Both the position numbers and the translations under genes were made by a program. A DNA stretch of 64,000 nt from G963677325 sp963810555 (GTDB lineage Bacteria; Bacteroidota; Bacteroidia; Bacteroidales; Prolixibacteraceae), in assembly GCA_963810555.1 (NCBI GenBank), contig CAWENX010000007.1, forward strand, positions 496,001 to 560,000, given 5' to 3'. The first letter of the stretch is position 1, and each line of letters opens with the position of its first letter. Positions 45,214-54,854 of this stretch are shown one piece after another. The notes beneath the pieces are model-generated. The model saw only the letters and a program-made list of their open reading frames with translations, had not been told where the DNA came from and ran no database searches.

Positions 45214-47010
45214 ATGCAATGGATAAGTGACCTTTACAAAGAGATTCCTTCCAACTGCGTTTTTAATAAAGTAAAAACAGGCTGCGGGGGTACGACATTA
45301 GAAATAAGGAATATGAATCGCGATTCCATTATAGCCGTCCCTTTTGTCGCCCTGATAAAGAATAAGCTGGACGATTATGCGAAAAAACCGGTGGATGGAT
45401 TGGAATTGCTTGGCTTTTACAGCGGAGTTGATAAGGGGGAAATTTTAGCGTATATCGGTGAAAGGGAACGTCAAAAGATAATTTGCACCTGGGACTCACT
45501 GCCAAAAGTAATGAGTATTATCAGAGATATGAAATATAAAAATCTTGAAGATTATTTCTTACTTGTGGATGAGGTGCATTGTATGCTAAACCAGTATACT
45601 TTCAGAAAAGAGGCTATCGATCCCGTTCTCGAAAACTACAGGGATTTTAATAACTGGTGCTTTATGACTGCCACGCCTCCGAAAGAAGATGTGTTTATGC
45701 TGGAAGAGCTAAAACATCTTCGCCGTGAAGTAGCCAAAGAAATGGCGAGTGGCAGGCCCGAAGATATTGAAATAATCGAGACTTATCATATAATGGATGA
45801 TGCAAGGCGGCTGGTCACGCGTTTTCTTGCTGAAAAGCCTACCAACGCGCATATATTCGTAAATTCAATTAAATTTATTGAAGGGGTAATAAAAAGAACC
45901 CCCGGTCTGACAGAGAATAACTGCAAGATCGTCTGGAGCGAAAACAACCCGTATGACCCGGACAATCCTGATAGAGTATGCGGAATAGGCAGGAGCAAAG
46001 CCGGCGATCCTGCAAAAAAGATCAATTTCTACACCAGCACGGCATTTGAAGGATGCGATATTTTTGACGAAGAAGGTGAGACCATTGTCGTGGCCGACGG
46101 GTTCAGGAACAACACCCTGAACGATATCGACACCACTTTTGTGCAGATTGCCGGAAGGATCAGAAACAGCAGGTTCAAAGAACAGATCACTCTTTTATAC
46201 ATGCCAGGCAGACATGACGGCGAAATGACTCTTAAAGAATATAAAGAACAGCAGGACCAGATTGCACTTGGCGCTGATAACAAGATTGAAGAATGGTATA
46301 AAGACCCTGCCCGTTCTCGTAAAGACGAGCAGTATTTAAACAGAAGGTACATTTCAATGATGAAAGACGGATCGCTTAAATTTGATGCCAACCTGCTTAA
46401 AATAGAATTGTTAAATTACAAAAACAGCCACCATACCTATGCAAGTTCTGATAATCTCAGCGAAGCAATCCGGCTCGCCGGAATGGACCCGACTGTTACT
46501 AAGCTGCCCTGGACGCCGGCAATGAAGTTGTTTGTCAGCGATAATGCCAGGACAAAGTTTGAAGAGGTATGTCGGCATTATATTGAGTTGAGAGGAAAAT
46601 TTACAACCAACCCGGTAACAGCAGACACCATAAGAAGATATGAAACGAAGTACCCGGAATTAAAGGAAGCGTACGATCATCCGGGGGTTGGGCCGCGGGT
46701 CATGGCAGAATTGAAATATAATCAAAGAAAAATAAATCGGAAGCTGATTGTAGTTTCCCCTTTCTCTCATCAGAACAAAATTAAGGAGCTGTTTATTGCA
46801 CGCAACAATCCCATAGGTAAAAAACTTTCACGCACCTTCATAAAGAATGAGTTGTCTGAAATTTATCAGGAGCTGGATATAAAAAAAGCAGCCAGTGCAC
46901 TGGATTTGCATAATTATTTTCATATGGACGAAGCAAAGGTTACTGAAAACGGAGAACGGGTCCCGGCATTTTTTATCAGAGGGGAGAGACCTGAGTTTAT
47001 TCCTGATTAG
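45214..47010 (+). CDS. SF2-like DEAD/DEAH helicase-type ATPase
   Basis: The 598-aa protein has a divergent P-loop KTGCGGTTLEI, a Walker B/motif II VDEVHCML, motif III FMTATPP, and motif VI QIAGRIRNSR. These fit the helicase superfamily 2 arrangement. A middle insertion and C-terminal region (HHTYASSDNL, then YNQRKINRKLIVVSPFSHQN) are unfamiliar. It lies just upstream of the VirE_N protein, so a replication or initiation role for a mobile element is inferred. Confidence 0.7.
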   Translation: MQWISDLYKEIPSNCVFNKVKTGCGGTTLEIRNMNRDSIIAVPFVALIKNKLDDYAKKPVDGLELLGFYSGVDKGEILAYIGERERQKIICTWDSLPKVMSIIRDMKYKNLEDYFLLVDEVHCMLNQYTFRKEAIDPVLENYRDFNNWCFMTATPPKEDVFMLEELKHLRREVAKEMASGRPEDIEIIETYHIMDDARRLVTRFLAEKPTNAHIFVNSIKFIEGVIKRTPGLTENNCKIVWSENNPYDPDNPDRVCGIGRSKAGDPAKKINFYTSTAFEGCDIFDEEGETIVVADGFRNNTLNDIDTTFVQIAGRIRNSRFKEQITLLYMPGRHDGEMTLKEYKEQQDQIALGADNKIEEWYKDPARSRKDEQYLNRRYISMMKDGSLKFDANLLKIELLNYKNSHHTYASSDNLSEAIRLAGMDPTVTKLPWTPAMKLFVSDNARTKFEEVCRHYIELRGKFTTNPVTADTIRRYETKYPELKEAYDHPGVGPRVMAELKYNQRKINRKLIVVSPFSHQNKIKELFIARNNPIGKKLSRTFIKNELSEIYQELDIKKAASALDLHNYFHMDEAKVTENGERVPAFFIRGERPEFIPD

Positions 47011-47192
47011 TGCTTGTAATGATTTCTTATTACTTCTTAACTCTTCTCTCATATTTCATAATTCATAATTCATAACTATTTATTATTGTGATTACTATCA
47101 AGTGTTATATCATTTGGTAGTTTAATATATTTTTTGTATATTTGTATATATAACTTATATGATGAAAAGTGTAAAAATTAAATTGTTATAAC

Positions 47193-48057
47193 ATGTTGGA
47201 AGATTTAGAAGTTAGTTTGTACGCAAGTTGTAAGGAAACGAAAAAAGTAAAAGATGTTAATCTGTTTGATATCCTCGAAGATATCAGGAGCGGTAAATTT
47301 AAAAATGAAATTGAAAAGCTGAGGAGCTTAAAAGATACGGATCAATTCGACAACTTCAAGCGCTCGCTGCCTGCCTTTACACCGTCGGGCACCTTCGGGG
47401 AAGCGCGTAAAAAAGAATATCTGGTTTGCTACTCTTCAATCATCGTGCTGGATTTTGACCATATCGGCGCTGAGCAGGCCAAACGAAAAAGGGATATATT
47501 GTTTTTGTTTAGTCATTGCCTTGCAGCCTTCCTCTCACCTTCCGGTGATGGGCTTAAAGCTTTGATTTTGACCGATTCTGCTCCTGAAACTCATACAGCC
47601 GTCTTTAACCGGGTCGCTGATTTTTACGAAGAACACCTGGGAATTTCTGTAGATCGCAGTGGAAAGGATATTAACCGGCTTTCGTTCGTGAGTTATGATC
47701 CTTTCTCTCTGGCTGAATCAGGATGCAGTCAGGTTTAAATCTGATATTCAGTCAGTCAGTGAGAGCAAAACAATAATGGTAAATTATAATTATCAGTTCA
47801 GCAAGGATATAGATGATGAAAGCCTTTTCAGAGAAATGGTAGAATTCACCGGAAATATTTCCTCTTACACTCCCGGAAATCGAAACAATTTTCTCTTCAA
47901 ACTGGCCTGTAATATCAATAAAAGAGGGCTAAAAAGAGATTTGGCTGAAAGGATGATACGCGAAAATTATCCTGATTTATTGCCCGAAATAAAACATATC
48001 GTAAACAGTGCCTACAGTTACATCGGTGAGCATGGTATGTACAGCCAGGCAGGGTAA
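47193..48057 (+). CDS. BT4734/BF3469-type VirE_N protein, frameshifted at about 47701
   Basis: The N-terminal part holds the VirE_N domain of Bacteroidota mobile elements: FGEARKKEYLVCYSSIIVLD, HCLAAFLSPSGDGLKALIL and DRSGKDINRLSFVSYDP. An extra T in CCTTTCTCTCTGG near 47701 breaks the frame; removing it joins SYDP to SLWLNQDAVRFK. The C-terminal part (YTPGNRNNFLFKLACNINKR) is the helical segment typical of primase-like proteins of this group. The rebuilt length is about 288 aa. The usual context is with a DNA primase or helicase. Confidence 0.8.
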
Positions 48058-48093
48058 TTAATTACGAATTACGAATTAAGTATTAAGAAATCT

Positions 48094-48376
48094 ATGGAAG
48101 TTGAAGTTTTTGAAATTATAGTCGCTGTTAACAAAATGAAAGACGTTCTCAGCAGGGTGGAAAAGAAAGTTGATTTCCTTGCCCGTCCAATATCAGAACA
48201 GCTTAACCGCAAATACCTGGATTCAGACCAGGCTGCGGCTAATTCTTAAAGTCAGTAAGAGGACTCTGGCAAAAATGAGGGCGGAAGGGGCTGTTCCGTT
48301 TATTAAAGTGAGAAGGAAGATTATTTATGCTGCAAGCGATATTGAAGAATACTTAAAAGGAAATTATAAAAATTGA
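48094..48376 (+). CDS. helix-turn-helix excisionase-like protein, frameshifted at about 48236
   Basis: From ATG 48094 the frame gives MEVEVFEIIVAVNKMKDVLS and a coiled helix, then YLDSDQAA. Removing one G of the GG at 48236-48237 continues as LILKVSKRTLAKMRAEGAVP and FIKVRRKIIYAASDIEEYLK, the HTH_17 (MerR/excisionase-like) DNA-binding domain. The rebuilt protein is about 94 aa. Such proteins regulate or direct excision of mobile elements in Bacteroidota. Confidence 0.72.
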
Positions 48377-48452
48377 AGCTATCCAAAATTAAGGTTAAAT
48401 GTTAATTTAGCAATATTTCTGAATTCTCTTAAAATTCAGAAATTGATTGCAT

Positions 48453-50499
48453 TCATTTAACTAATCTTAATTGTGCTGTTATCTTTTCATTTATCAATTC
48501 TGAATATTCTTCTTCAAATTTTTGAGTGACAGTTTTATCTTTTACACGAAGTTTAGAAGAAAGATATCCAAGTTTTCGTTTATTAAGTTCGATCAATTCT
48601 GACCACTCCATTACATATACTTCAATCTTTTTCGCTGTCTTTTTGTCATACAGAAATGGTTGATCAGGAGTTGTAGCTCTACGCGAATCAAGTTGAGATT
48701 TTGCAAATTTGGTTAACCTTGATGAAATTAGTAAAAGTTTGTACCTTACCTTTTCAGAAGGCAAACCGGAATGTTCTTCAATGGTAAATGCATATCGATC
48801 TATTTGATTCAATTCCTTTTGACTTATTGAACAACGAGGGGCTTTTAATTCCACTATCATGATCTCTCGCTCCTCATTATCAGTAATTTTTTCATTATAA
48901 AAAAACAAATCTGTAATGTCATTTATATTTGAATCATGATTTAAAATCAAATTTTCATCTTCAATCGTTGGTTCATAATTTAAAAAATCTTTTCTGATCT
49001 CATTTAATATATTACCAATCTTTCTATCAGACCACAATTTTGGAATTCCATTATAATGTTCACCGAACAACCATAATTCGTTTTCAACAATTTTATGTAA
49101 TTGACTACGTTCATTCAGAAGCTTTGATATATTTCCATAAATCAATTCATGTAAAAAATCTAAGAATTCTAATTTCTCGGAAACCTGACTTGCAAAATAA
49201 ATGACATCTGATAAATCTGTTTTCTCTAATAGCGAATGAAATTTCTCTATGCCATCTGACGGTAGATTAAGAATTTTTCGAAAAATGTCTTCTGCATAGC
49301 CATTGGTAATTGCCTTATCTAATAAAGGGTAAAGGAAATCTCGTATCTTATTGTCTTTTTTAATTAATTGATGCTCATCTTCTAAAAGATAAGCTGCTTT
49401 TTTAAATAGAATTTCTTGTGATATTGATGAAGGTTTGATTTTCTTGTATGGATAATAAATATCGTTCTCCAAGTCCTTGATAAATTTGTCAAATCTTTTG
49501 TTTTTCGCTTGAAAAAAGTTATTAATGGTTTCTTTAGTGTGTCTCTTCAGATTTAATATTTCATCATGCCCTAATGTTTCTATATCCAGGTTTCTGAATA
49601 AGTCACTGTCTAAAAATTCAGATTCAACATAAATAAACCAGGTCCCAAGATCATGGGTGAACCAATCAGATGAATAGGTAAATTCTTGAGAAACGCTTTT
49701 AATACCTGAATTTTCTGTTTGAAAAAATACTTTTACCTTATTTAAATTTGATTTTATGTTATAGAAATAAAAAGACATTTCATTTTCGTTGCGATTAACA
49801 TCTATATATTTTGTTTTTTTTCGTCAATGGCAATCCGATTACAAAATCCTCACGTTTTAATGCTTTACCATTTACCTTAAAAGTAGCCTTATTATTGAAT
49901 ATTTCGTAAGGATAATTTTCAAATAATGATTGATTTATATTATCTTGAAGAAATTTATCTGATATTTGATTCCTCTTTGAAACCTTTGATTGTTTATTAT
50001 GATGTAAATGCTCTATTTTAACCTTATAATAAGTATTAACGGATCTCCCTAAATATTCATAATCTATATTGAAATCAGTTTCATCAAATTGAACGTTATT
50101 TAAATCAGATGAATCAATACTAAATAATGTTCTTGAATAATTATTCTTTTCTTTATCAAAACCCACAGTTTCAATATGCATTAAATCACCGATCTGTAAT
50201 GCACTGAAACGACCAATTCCTTGACCCTTTTGTTTAACAGTCGTTCCTATTTCAAGAATTTTTTTATCAAATTCACTAAATGATACTCCTACGCCATTAT
50301 CCACTAATTCAATACTATTTATTGGTGACTTTACTGTGATCAAATTTTCGTATTCAATGTTAATTTCTATAATTGTTGCAGATGCCTGAAGTGAATTATT
50401 AATCAATTCTTTAAATGCATGAAAGGTATCAGGATATTTAGTAAACAAGTCTTTTATGACTCTTGTATTTGTCCTTATTTTTTTCCTAATTGATTGCAT
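48453..50499 (-). CDS. GHKL ATPase fused to a PD-(D/E)XK-like nuclease, frameshifted at about 49820
   Basis: The N-terminal 234 aa are a Bergerat-fold ATPase: FKELINNSLQAS holds the Mg-binding Glu/Asn, then LVDNGVGVS and GQGIGRFSALQIG. An extra A in an eight-A run near 49820 breaks the frame; removing it joins LTKKTKYIDVNRNENE to MSFYFYNI. The C-terminal part has DITDLFFYN followed by IMIVELKAPRCS, the D...ExK pattern of a PD-(D/E)XK nuclease. The rebuilt protein is about 681 aa. It has a putative small partner gene upstream (50545). GHKL-nuclease pairings are known in MutL and MORC-like restriction neighbourhoods, so an anti-phage or DNA-processing role is inferred. Confidence 0.75.
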
Positions 50500-50544
50500 C
50501 GTTTATGTTTTTGTAATAGTAATAGGCGCAAGTAAAATGAAAAA

Positions 50545-50862
50545 TTATTTAAAACTTGATATCTTTTCTTCTATTTTACTTAGAAAGACACTCAAATCGC
50601 GTTCAAAGTAACGGCATTGTTTAAACTCATCAAAAATAATTGCCCGGCTATAGTCAGATCCAGAACCAGTAAGTAATTCGTACAATTCATAATTACTCTC
50701 AATATGAGAGATTGCATGACCTATTAACCTATCGACATTTCGTTCAGCTTTATCCCTAATTTTTCTATTAGATCCCTTAGTATAATCTAAATAGAAGGTT
50801 GAAAAGTCGGAATGAATTTGAACAAATATGTCATAAAATCTTTTCCATTCTTCCTGATTCAT
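50545..50862 (-). CDS. small helical protein upstream of the GHKL-nuclease
   Basis: This 105-aa protein is predicted helical (WKRFYDIFVQIHSDFSTFYL, RDLSVFLSKIEEKISSF), with no signal or known domain. It lies 45 bases upstream on the same strand as the GHKL-nuclease, so the two are likely one operon. A partner or regulator of the ATPase is the natural guess, without direct support. It also has a neutral to basic mid-region (NRKIRDKAERNVDRLI). Confidence 0.65.
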   Translation of the reverse strand: MNQEEWKRFYDIFVQIHSDFSTFYLDYTKGSNRKIRDKAERNVDRLIGHAISHIESNYELYELLTGSGSDYSRAIIFDEFKQCRYFERDLSVFLSKIEEKISSFK

Positions 50863-51037
50863 GTTAATATATTTAAAACATAATAGTTAATTTCGATAAT
50901 TTTACACAAACTTATCAAAGAGATTTTGGATTAACAAAATAAATCCATATTAAAATTAAGATTTTTAACGTTTTAAGATGAACAGATTAAATAATTTACA
51001 GGTTTTATTGCAAGCAAGTTAATTGATTAGTGGATTA

Positions 51038-51760
51038 TTATCCCCAAATCTCTACTTCCAGTTCTTTTAAGCAATCTATTGGACTAATAGGTGCTTTTGT
51101 TGATCGCTGCATCGTGCTAGCAAAATCAAGATAAATTTCACGCACATTCTCTTTACTTAATTCTAATTCTTCAATGATTGATTGAATCCTTGCAATAACG
51201 CCAGGTGCGAGAATCTTAAGTTCGGGATCAAATGGCTTAATATCTTCAATCTCTGTAAAGACATTACCATTTTCATCAACAGGCATATTGGTTGGTCCAT
51301 TCAAATCGAGATAGCAAACACCAAGAAACATACGAAGTGAATCCCTTAATTTATTCTCCCCGCTGAGAATTTCTGCCATTTGAAATATTGCGTTTCTATA
51401 TAGACCCCATTGAGCATCTCGTGCGTAGTTTGGAAGTTCATCATTGAGCAAACTCCATCGAACATCATTATCAGAAGGCTCTTTTCCACCAAACCTTTTA
51501 CGCAATACCTCTTTTCTATCATCAAATTTTTTTTGTTCCGCAAGATAGGCTTCTTGTGTTCCGTTCAATATGCGCCATTGCTCGTCAATTTTATATGCTT
51601 CACTTTTTGTAACCACAAGACGTACATTTTCAGGCGTTGTACGAACAAAAATAAATTCTCCACAGTGCGGACATTTTGTCTTTGCACCAGGTAATTTTTT
51701 AAGAGCACCATGACAATTTGGGCACTCCGCTTTTCTTTCGTCATTGGTTTCTTGCAGCAT
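51038..51760 (-). CDS. zinc-ribbon hypothetical protein
   Basis: The 240-aa protein begins with a four-Cys ribbon (CPNCHGALKKLPGAKTKCPHC). The remainder is helical (WRILNGTQEAYLAEQKKFDD, SIIEELELSKENVREIYLDF) and unfamiliar. It is on the same strand as the GHKL pair but 175 bases upstream, so joint transcription is uncertain. Function unknown; a nucleic-acid or protein adaptor role is possible. Confidence 0.65.
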   Translation of the reverse strand: MLQETNDERKAECPNCHGALKKLPGAKTKCPHCGEFIFVRTTPENVRLVVTKSEAYKIDEQWRILNGTQEAYLAEQKKFDDRKEVLRKRFGGKEPSDNDVRWSLLNDELPNYARDAQWGLYRNAIFQMAEILSGENKLRDSLRMFLGVCYLDLNGPTNMPVDENGNVFTEIEDIKPFDPELKILAPGVIARIQSIIEELELSKENVREIYLDFASTMQRSTKAPISPIDCLKELEVEIWG

Positions 51761-52308
51761 TTTTATTTTAAGGTTAAATCATTAATGAAAAAACAATGTA
51801 TGAAAATATTTATTGATATCCAACGAGTTGATAGTTTTTTTGTTTGATCAGGAATAATTCTGTCCATTTTATCTACAATGAAAATGGTATTATTTAAATT
51901 TCTTGCTTTTCAAAACATAAATAGTGGACATATGTGACTTTGTACAACAGTTTAATTAACTGGTAAGTGGCAAGCCGTCGGATAATTATTCTTTAAATTC
52001 AAAGCTTCTTTTTCTTCATTTTTGTATCCCTCATCTGCAGGATTGGATGAGAACCTTTCATCAACATTCCTCTCATCGTGCATTTAGATGCAACTAAGTG
52101 AATATCACACTGATAAAGGACATTTTAATCCACTATTTTGTATCTTTATATTTATCCGTGAAAGGGACTGTTGAGACAATACCCGGGATTAGAGTTGATA
52201 TAGACTTGAAGCGGAGGGAAAGGCAAATTGACAGTTGACAATTGAAAATTGACAATTGAAAAGAAAAGTCTTAAGAATTTATTGACTAACTAACTAAACC
52301 TAAGTAAG
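51761..52308. other. 548-bp AT-rich gap, no gene
   Basis: No supported gene between divergent genes. The words TTGACAGTTGACAATTG and TTGACAATTG occur at 52229-52258 before the DUF6266 start. Confidence 0.35.
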
Positions 52309-52947
52309 ATGGCAAAATTAAAAGAATCAGTAATCGGCGTACTGTCAGGTAAGATAGGACAAGTGGTCGGGTCGACGTGGAAAGGGATATCTGTGCTGAG
52401 GGTGTTACCGGCGAGTGTAGCGAATCCACAAACGGACAAACAGTTAACGCAAAGGCAGAAATGGGCTGTTACGATGAAGTTTTTACAACCGATGAGCGAG
52501 TTTCTGCAGATCGGGTTTAAGTCCTATGCTGTGGAAATGACGGGGATAAATGCTGCTATGCAGTACAACATCAAGAATGCCCTCACGGGAACGTACCCCA
52601 ATATCGCGGTGGATTATCCCAACGCCCTTGTGGCGAGGGGCAACCTTGCAGGGTCGCTGAATGCCGTGGCAAGCTCTACCGTTGCCGGGACTGTGAAGTT
52701 CGACTGGGACGACAACACGGGAGAGATCGGGGCAAGCGCTACCGACAAGACCCTGCTCGTGGTCTACAATCCTGTACAAAATCAGGCAGTCACAGTGAAC
52801 GAACTGGCTGAACGTGCAGACGGCACACAGACCGTCACCGTGCCTTCATCCTTCAGCGGCGACCTGGTGCAGTGCTACATGGCCTTTATCAGCGAAAGCG
52901 GCGAGGTTTCCAACTCAGCTTTTGCAGGAGCAGTAACCGTAGCCTAA
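52309..52947 (+). CDS. DUF6266 family protein
   Basis: The 212-aa protein begins MAKLKESVIGVLSGKIGQVV and continues GSTWKGISVLRVLPASVANP, the DUF6266 signature found widely in Bacteroidota. The C-terminal half is beta-rich with repeats of V-x-V-type strands. The gene is GC-richer than its surroundings, which suggests recent acquisition. No function is established. Confidence 0.85.
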   Translation: MAKLKESVIGVLSGKIGQVVGSTWKGISVLRVLPASVANPQTDKQLTQRQKWAVTMKFLQPMSEFLQIGFKSYAVEMTGINAAMQYNIKNALTGTYPNIAVDYPNALVARGNLAGSLNAVASSTVAGTVKFDWDDNTGEIGASATDKTLLVVYNPVQNQAVTVNELAERADGTQTVTVPSSFSGDLVQCYMAFISESGEVSNSAFAGAVTVA

Positions 52948-53078
52948 GTAGCAGTAAGCAGTTGCAGTGGTCCCGCACATGCGGGACTGCTGCCTCCTGC
53001 CGCTGCCTCCTGCCACTTCCTCCTTCCTCCTGCCGCTTTTTAATTATTGATTCCTTAATTCTTCAAAACACCTAAAGC

Positions 53079-53522
53079 CTAAAGCTCGTTATAATCCGGA
53101 ATCTCTGCCAGGAATTTATAACCAATCATATCCTGATCGATCATACAGCAATAATGGTTGATTCCATTGGTCACCATAAGGTATTTCACTTTCAGGTCAA
53201 AATTATACCGCACGATCTGATCAAAGGCCGCCTGTGAAATCTTTACCTCCGGCGCCTTGCATTCAATAATAACCAAAGGCTCTCCCGATTTTGTATAAAT
53301 AACCGCATCGCTTCTGAAATTGAGCCGGTTCATCCGGATGGGATGCTCTATGGATATCAAAGCCGAAGGGTAATTTTTTTCTGTGATCAGAAAACGGATG
53401 AAATTCTGTCTTACCCATTCTTCCGGGGTTAAAACGACCCATTTCTGACGCATCGCATCAAAAATGTATCTTTTACCGCCTCTTTCTTTTATTCTGAATG
53501 AATATTGGGGAAGATTTAACAT
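53079..53522 (-). CDS. type I restriction HsdR N-terminal-like nuclease protein
   Basis: This 147-aa stand-alone protein holds the HSDR_N_2 domain: PEEWVRQNFIRFLITEKNY, FRSDAVIYTK, IIECKAPEVKISQAAFDQIV and the core D...ExK of a PD-(D/E)XK fold (SDAV, ECK). No HsdS or HsdM gene is near. Such orphan genes are common in Bacteroidota; a nuclease or repair role is possible. It is transcribed opposite to DUF6266. Confidence 0.85.
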   Translation of the reverse strand: MLNLPQYSFRIKERGGKRYIFDAMRQKWVVLTPEEWVRQNFIRFLITEKNYPSALISIEHPIRMNRLNFRSDAVIYTKSGEPLVIIECKAPEVKISQAAFDQIVRYNFDLKVKYLMVTNGINHYCCMIDQDMIGYKFLAEIPDYNEL

Positions 53523-53649
53523 CAGGCTGTTATTTAAACTCTATAAAGCTAATAATAATCAGGAATCGAAGATCGATGAAATCAATGACGAAAGACCAAT
53601 GAAGAATTACGAATGAAGAATGAAGAGTCACTGTTCACAGTTTACTGCT

Positions 53650-53677
53650 GCAGAGACAAGAAATGCCTTGTTTCTGC
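53650..53677. repeat. GCAGAGACAAG palindrome, second copy
   Basis: GCAGAGACAAG and CTTGTTTCTGC flank AAATGC, giving a 28-base imperfect palindrome related to the one at 32441-32469. It lies in the gap between the HsdR_N-like gene and the truncated group II intron. Confidence 0.65.
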
Positions 53678-53918
53678 TTATTTTATTTCAAAGTCGCCTT
53701 TCAAACGAATCGTCCCCGGATAGGCATTAAATCAAGGGAATAATCAAAAGTTTCTCGTCTCTGCCTTCGCGCCATTGCATCGCATGGTTTTTATCAGCAG
53801 TTTATTAAATTTCTCAAATAAGCTGTAAAAAAGAATTTTGGACAATGTTATTATTATTAATAATGCCACACGATGTAATGTCGAGTAGGCAAGGGCATTT
53901 CAGCCCAAGCCTCTCACA

Positions 53919-53952
53919 GAACCGTACGTGACAGTCTCCCGTCATACGGCTC
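53919..53952 (-). ncRNA. group II intron domain V
   Basis: The minus strand reads GAGCCGTATGACGGG at its 5' end and ends CACGTACGGTTC, exactly 34 nt. The two strands form the domain V hairpin with the catalytic AGC triad in GAGCCG paired with CGGTTC. This is the most conserved part of the intron. Confidence 0.82.
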
Positions 53953-53964
53953 TTGTCATTCCAG

Positions 53965-54678
53965 TCATTGTTTAAAACCATACCGCCAGTGTGCAAACAG
54001 ATAAGGATGAACTTTCTGATAATTTCGCAGCCAGTTATACCCATCGTGTATACTCCTGAACTTGTATTTGTTCTGTACCCAAAGCATTAACCTGTAGCTC
54101 AACCTGCGGAATACCCGGAGAAAGTCCCACTTCCTGAATTTACCGTAATAATTGATCCAGCCATCAAGTTTGGAGCAAAGCCTGCCGGCTATCTCTTCAA
54201 TGGTGCTGGTGGAATCGCGATGGATTTTCATTCGTGTGATTTTTTCGGTGATTTTCTTCTGAGAACTTGTACTTATTGCCAGATCAAAGACATTATATAT
54301 CCTTCCCCCCGACCTCTCCTTATTGGGCCCGGGTTGAAAGTTAAAGCCAAGAAAATCAAATTGAACTTCTTTGTGTGGCTCTTTTCGCCTGTGGCCTTTA
54401 CAATAAACGATCTTAGTTTTCAGGGGATGTACTTCCAGCTTGCACTGTTCCATACGCTCTTTTATCTGCAAAAGTATTTCCTCTGCTTCCTTTTGAGAGT
54501 AACAATGCACGATAATATCGTCAGCATAGCGTTCAAAGCTTACCTGAGGGTGTTTGATGTTGATCCACATGTCAAAAGCATAATGCAGGAACAGGTTAGC
54601 CAGTAAAGGACTGATAACCCCGTCTTGCGGTGTGCCTTTTCCTTGTCCGTTCAATACCGTGGATTTTGCACACAGCAC
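53965..54678 (-). pseudogene. group II intron reverse transcriptase/maturase, C-terminal part
   Basis: The 237-aa frame has GTPQDGVISPLLANLFLHYA and the catalytic YADDIIVHC, then maturase domain X segments (FDFLGFNFQPGPN, GRLCSKLDGWINYYGKFRKW). The first half of the RT fingers is missing and no start codon of the full protein exists, so this is a 5'-truncated remnant even though its remaining frame is open. Domain V follows immediately downstream. Confidence 0.8.
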
Positions 54679-54854
54679 CGCAAAGAGGTTTGCCGGCTGC
54701 CCCTGCAGACCGCCAGCGAAGGATCACTTCTTTTTCAGAAATCCCTGCATCTTTTGAACAGCATGTTAAAGACCTTGTCTTGTCCTTTCACTTCAGGACA
54801 CACCGCGCGAGGGAATACGAGGGTGATAAGTAACGATCAGGGATGACAGACTGA

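Larger units (their letters stand above)
53880..54840 (-). mobile_element. truncated group II intron with reverse transcriptase remnant
   Basis: On the minus strand the 3' part of a group II intron is recognisable. It has the C-terminal half of an LtrA-type reverse transcriptase/maturase, domain V at 53919-53952, and a 3' end near 53880 reading CCTTGCCTACTCGAC. The 5' RNA domains and the N-terminal half of the enzyme are missing; upstream of about 54700 the frames are scrambled. The left end is intact and the right end is a deletion near the Memo gene. Confidence 0.75.
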
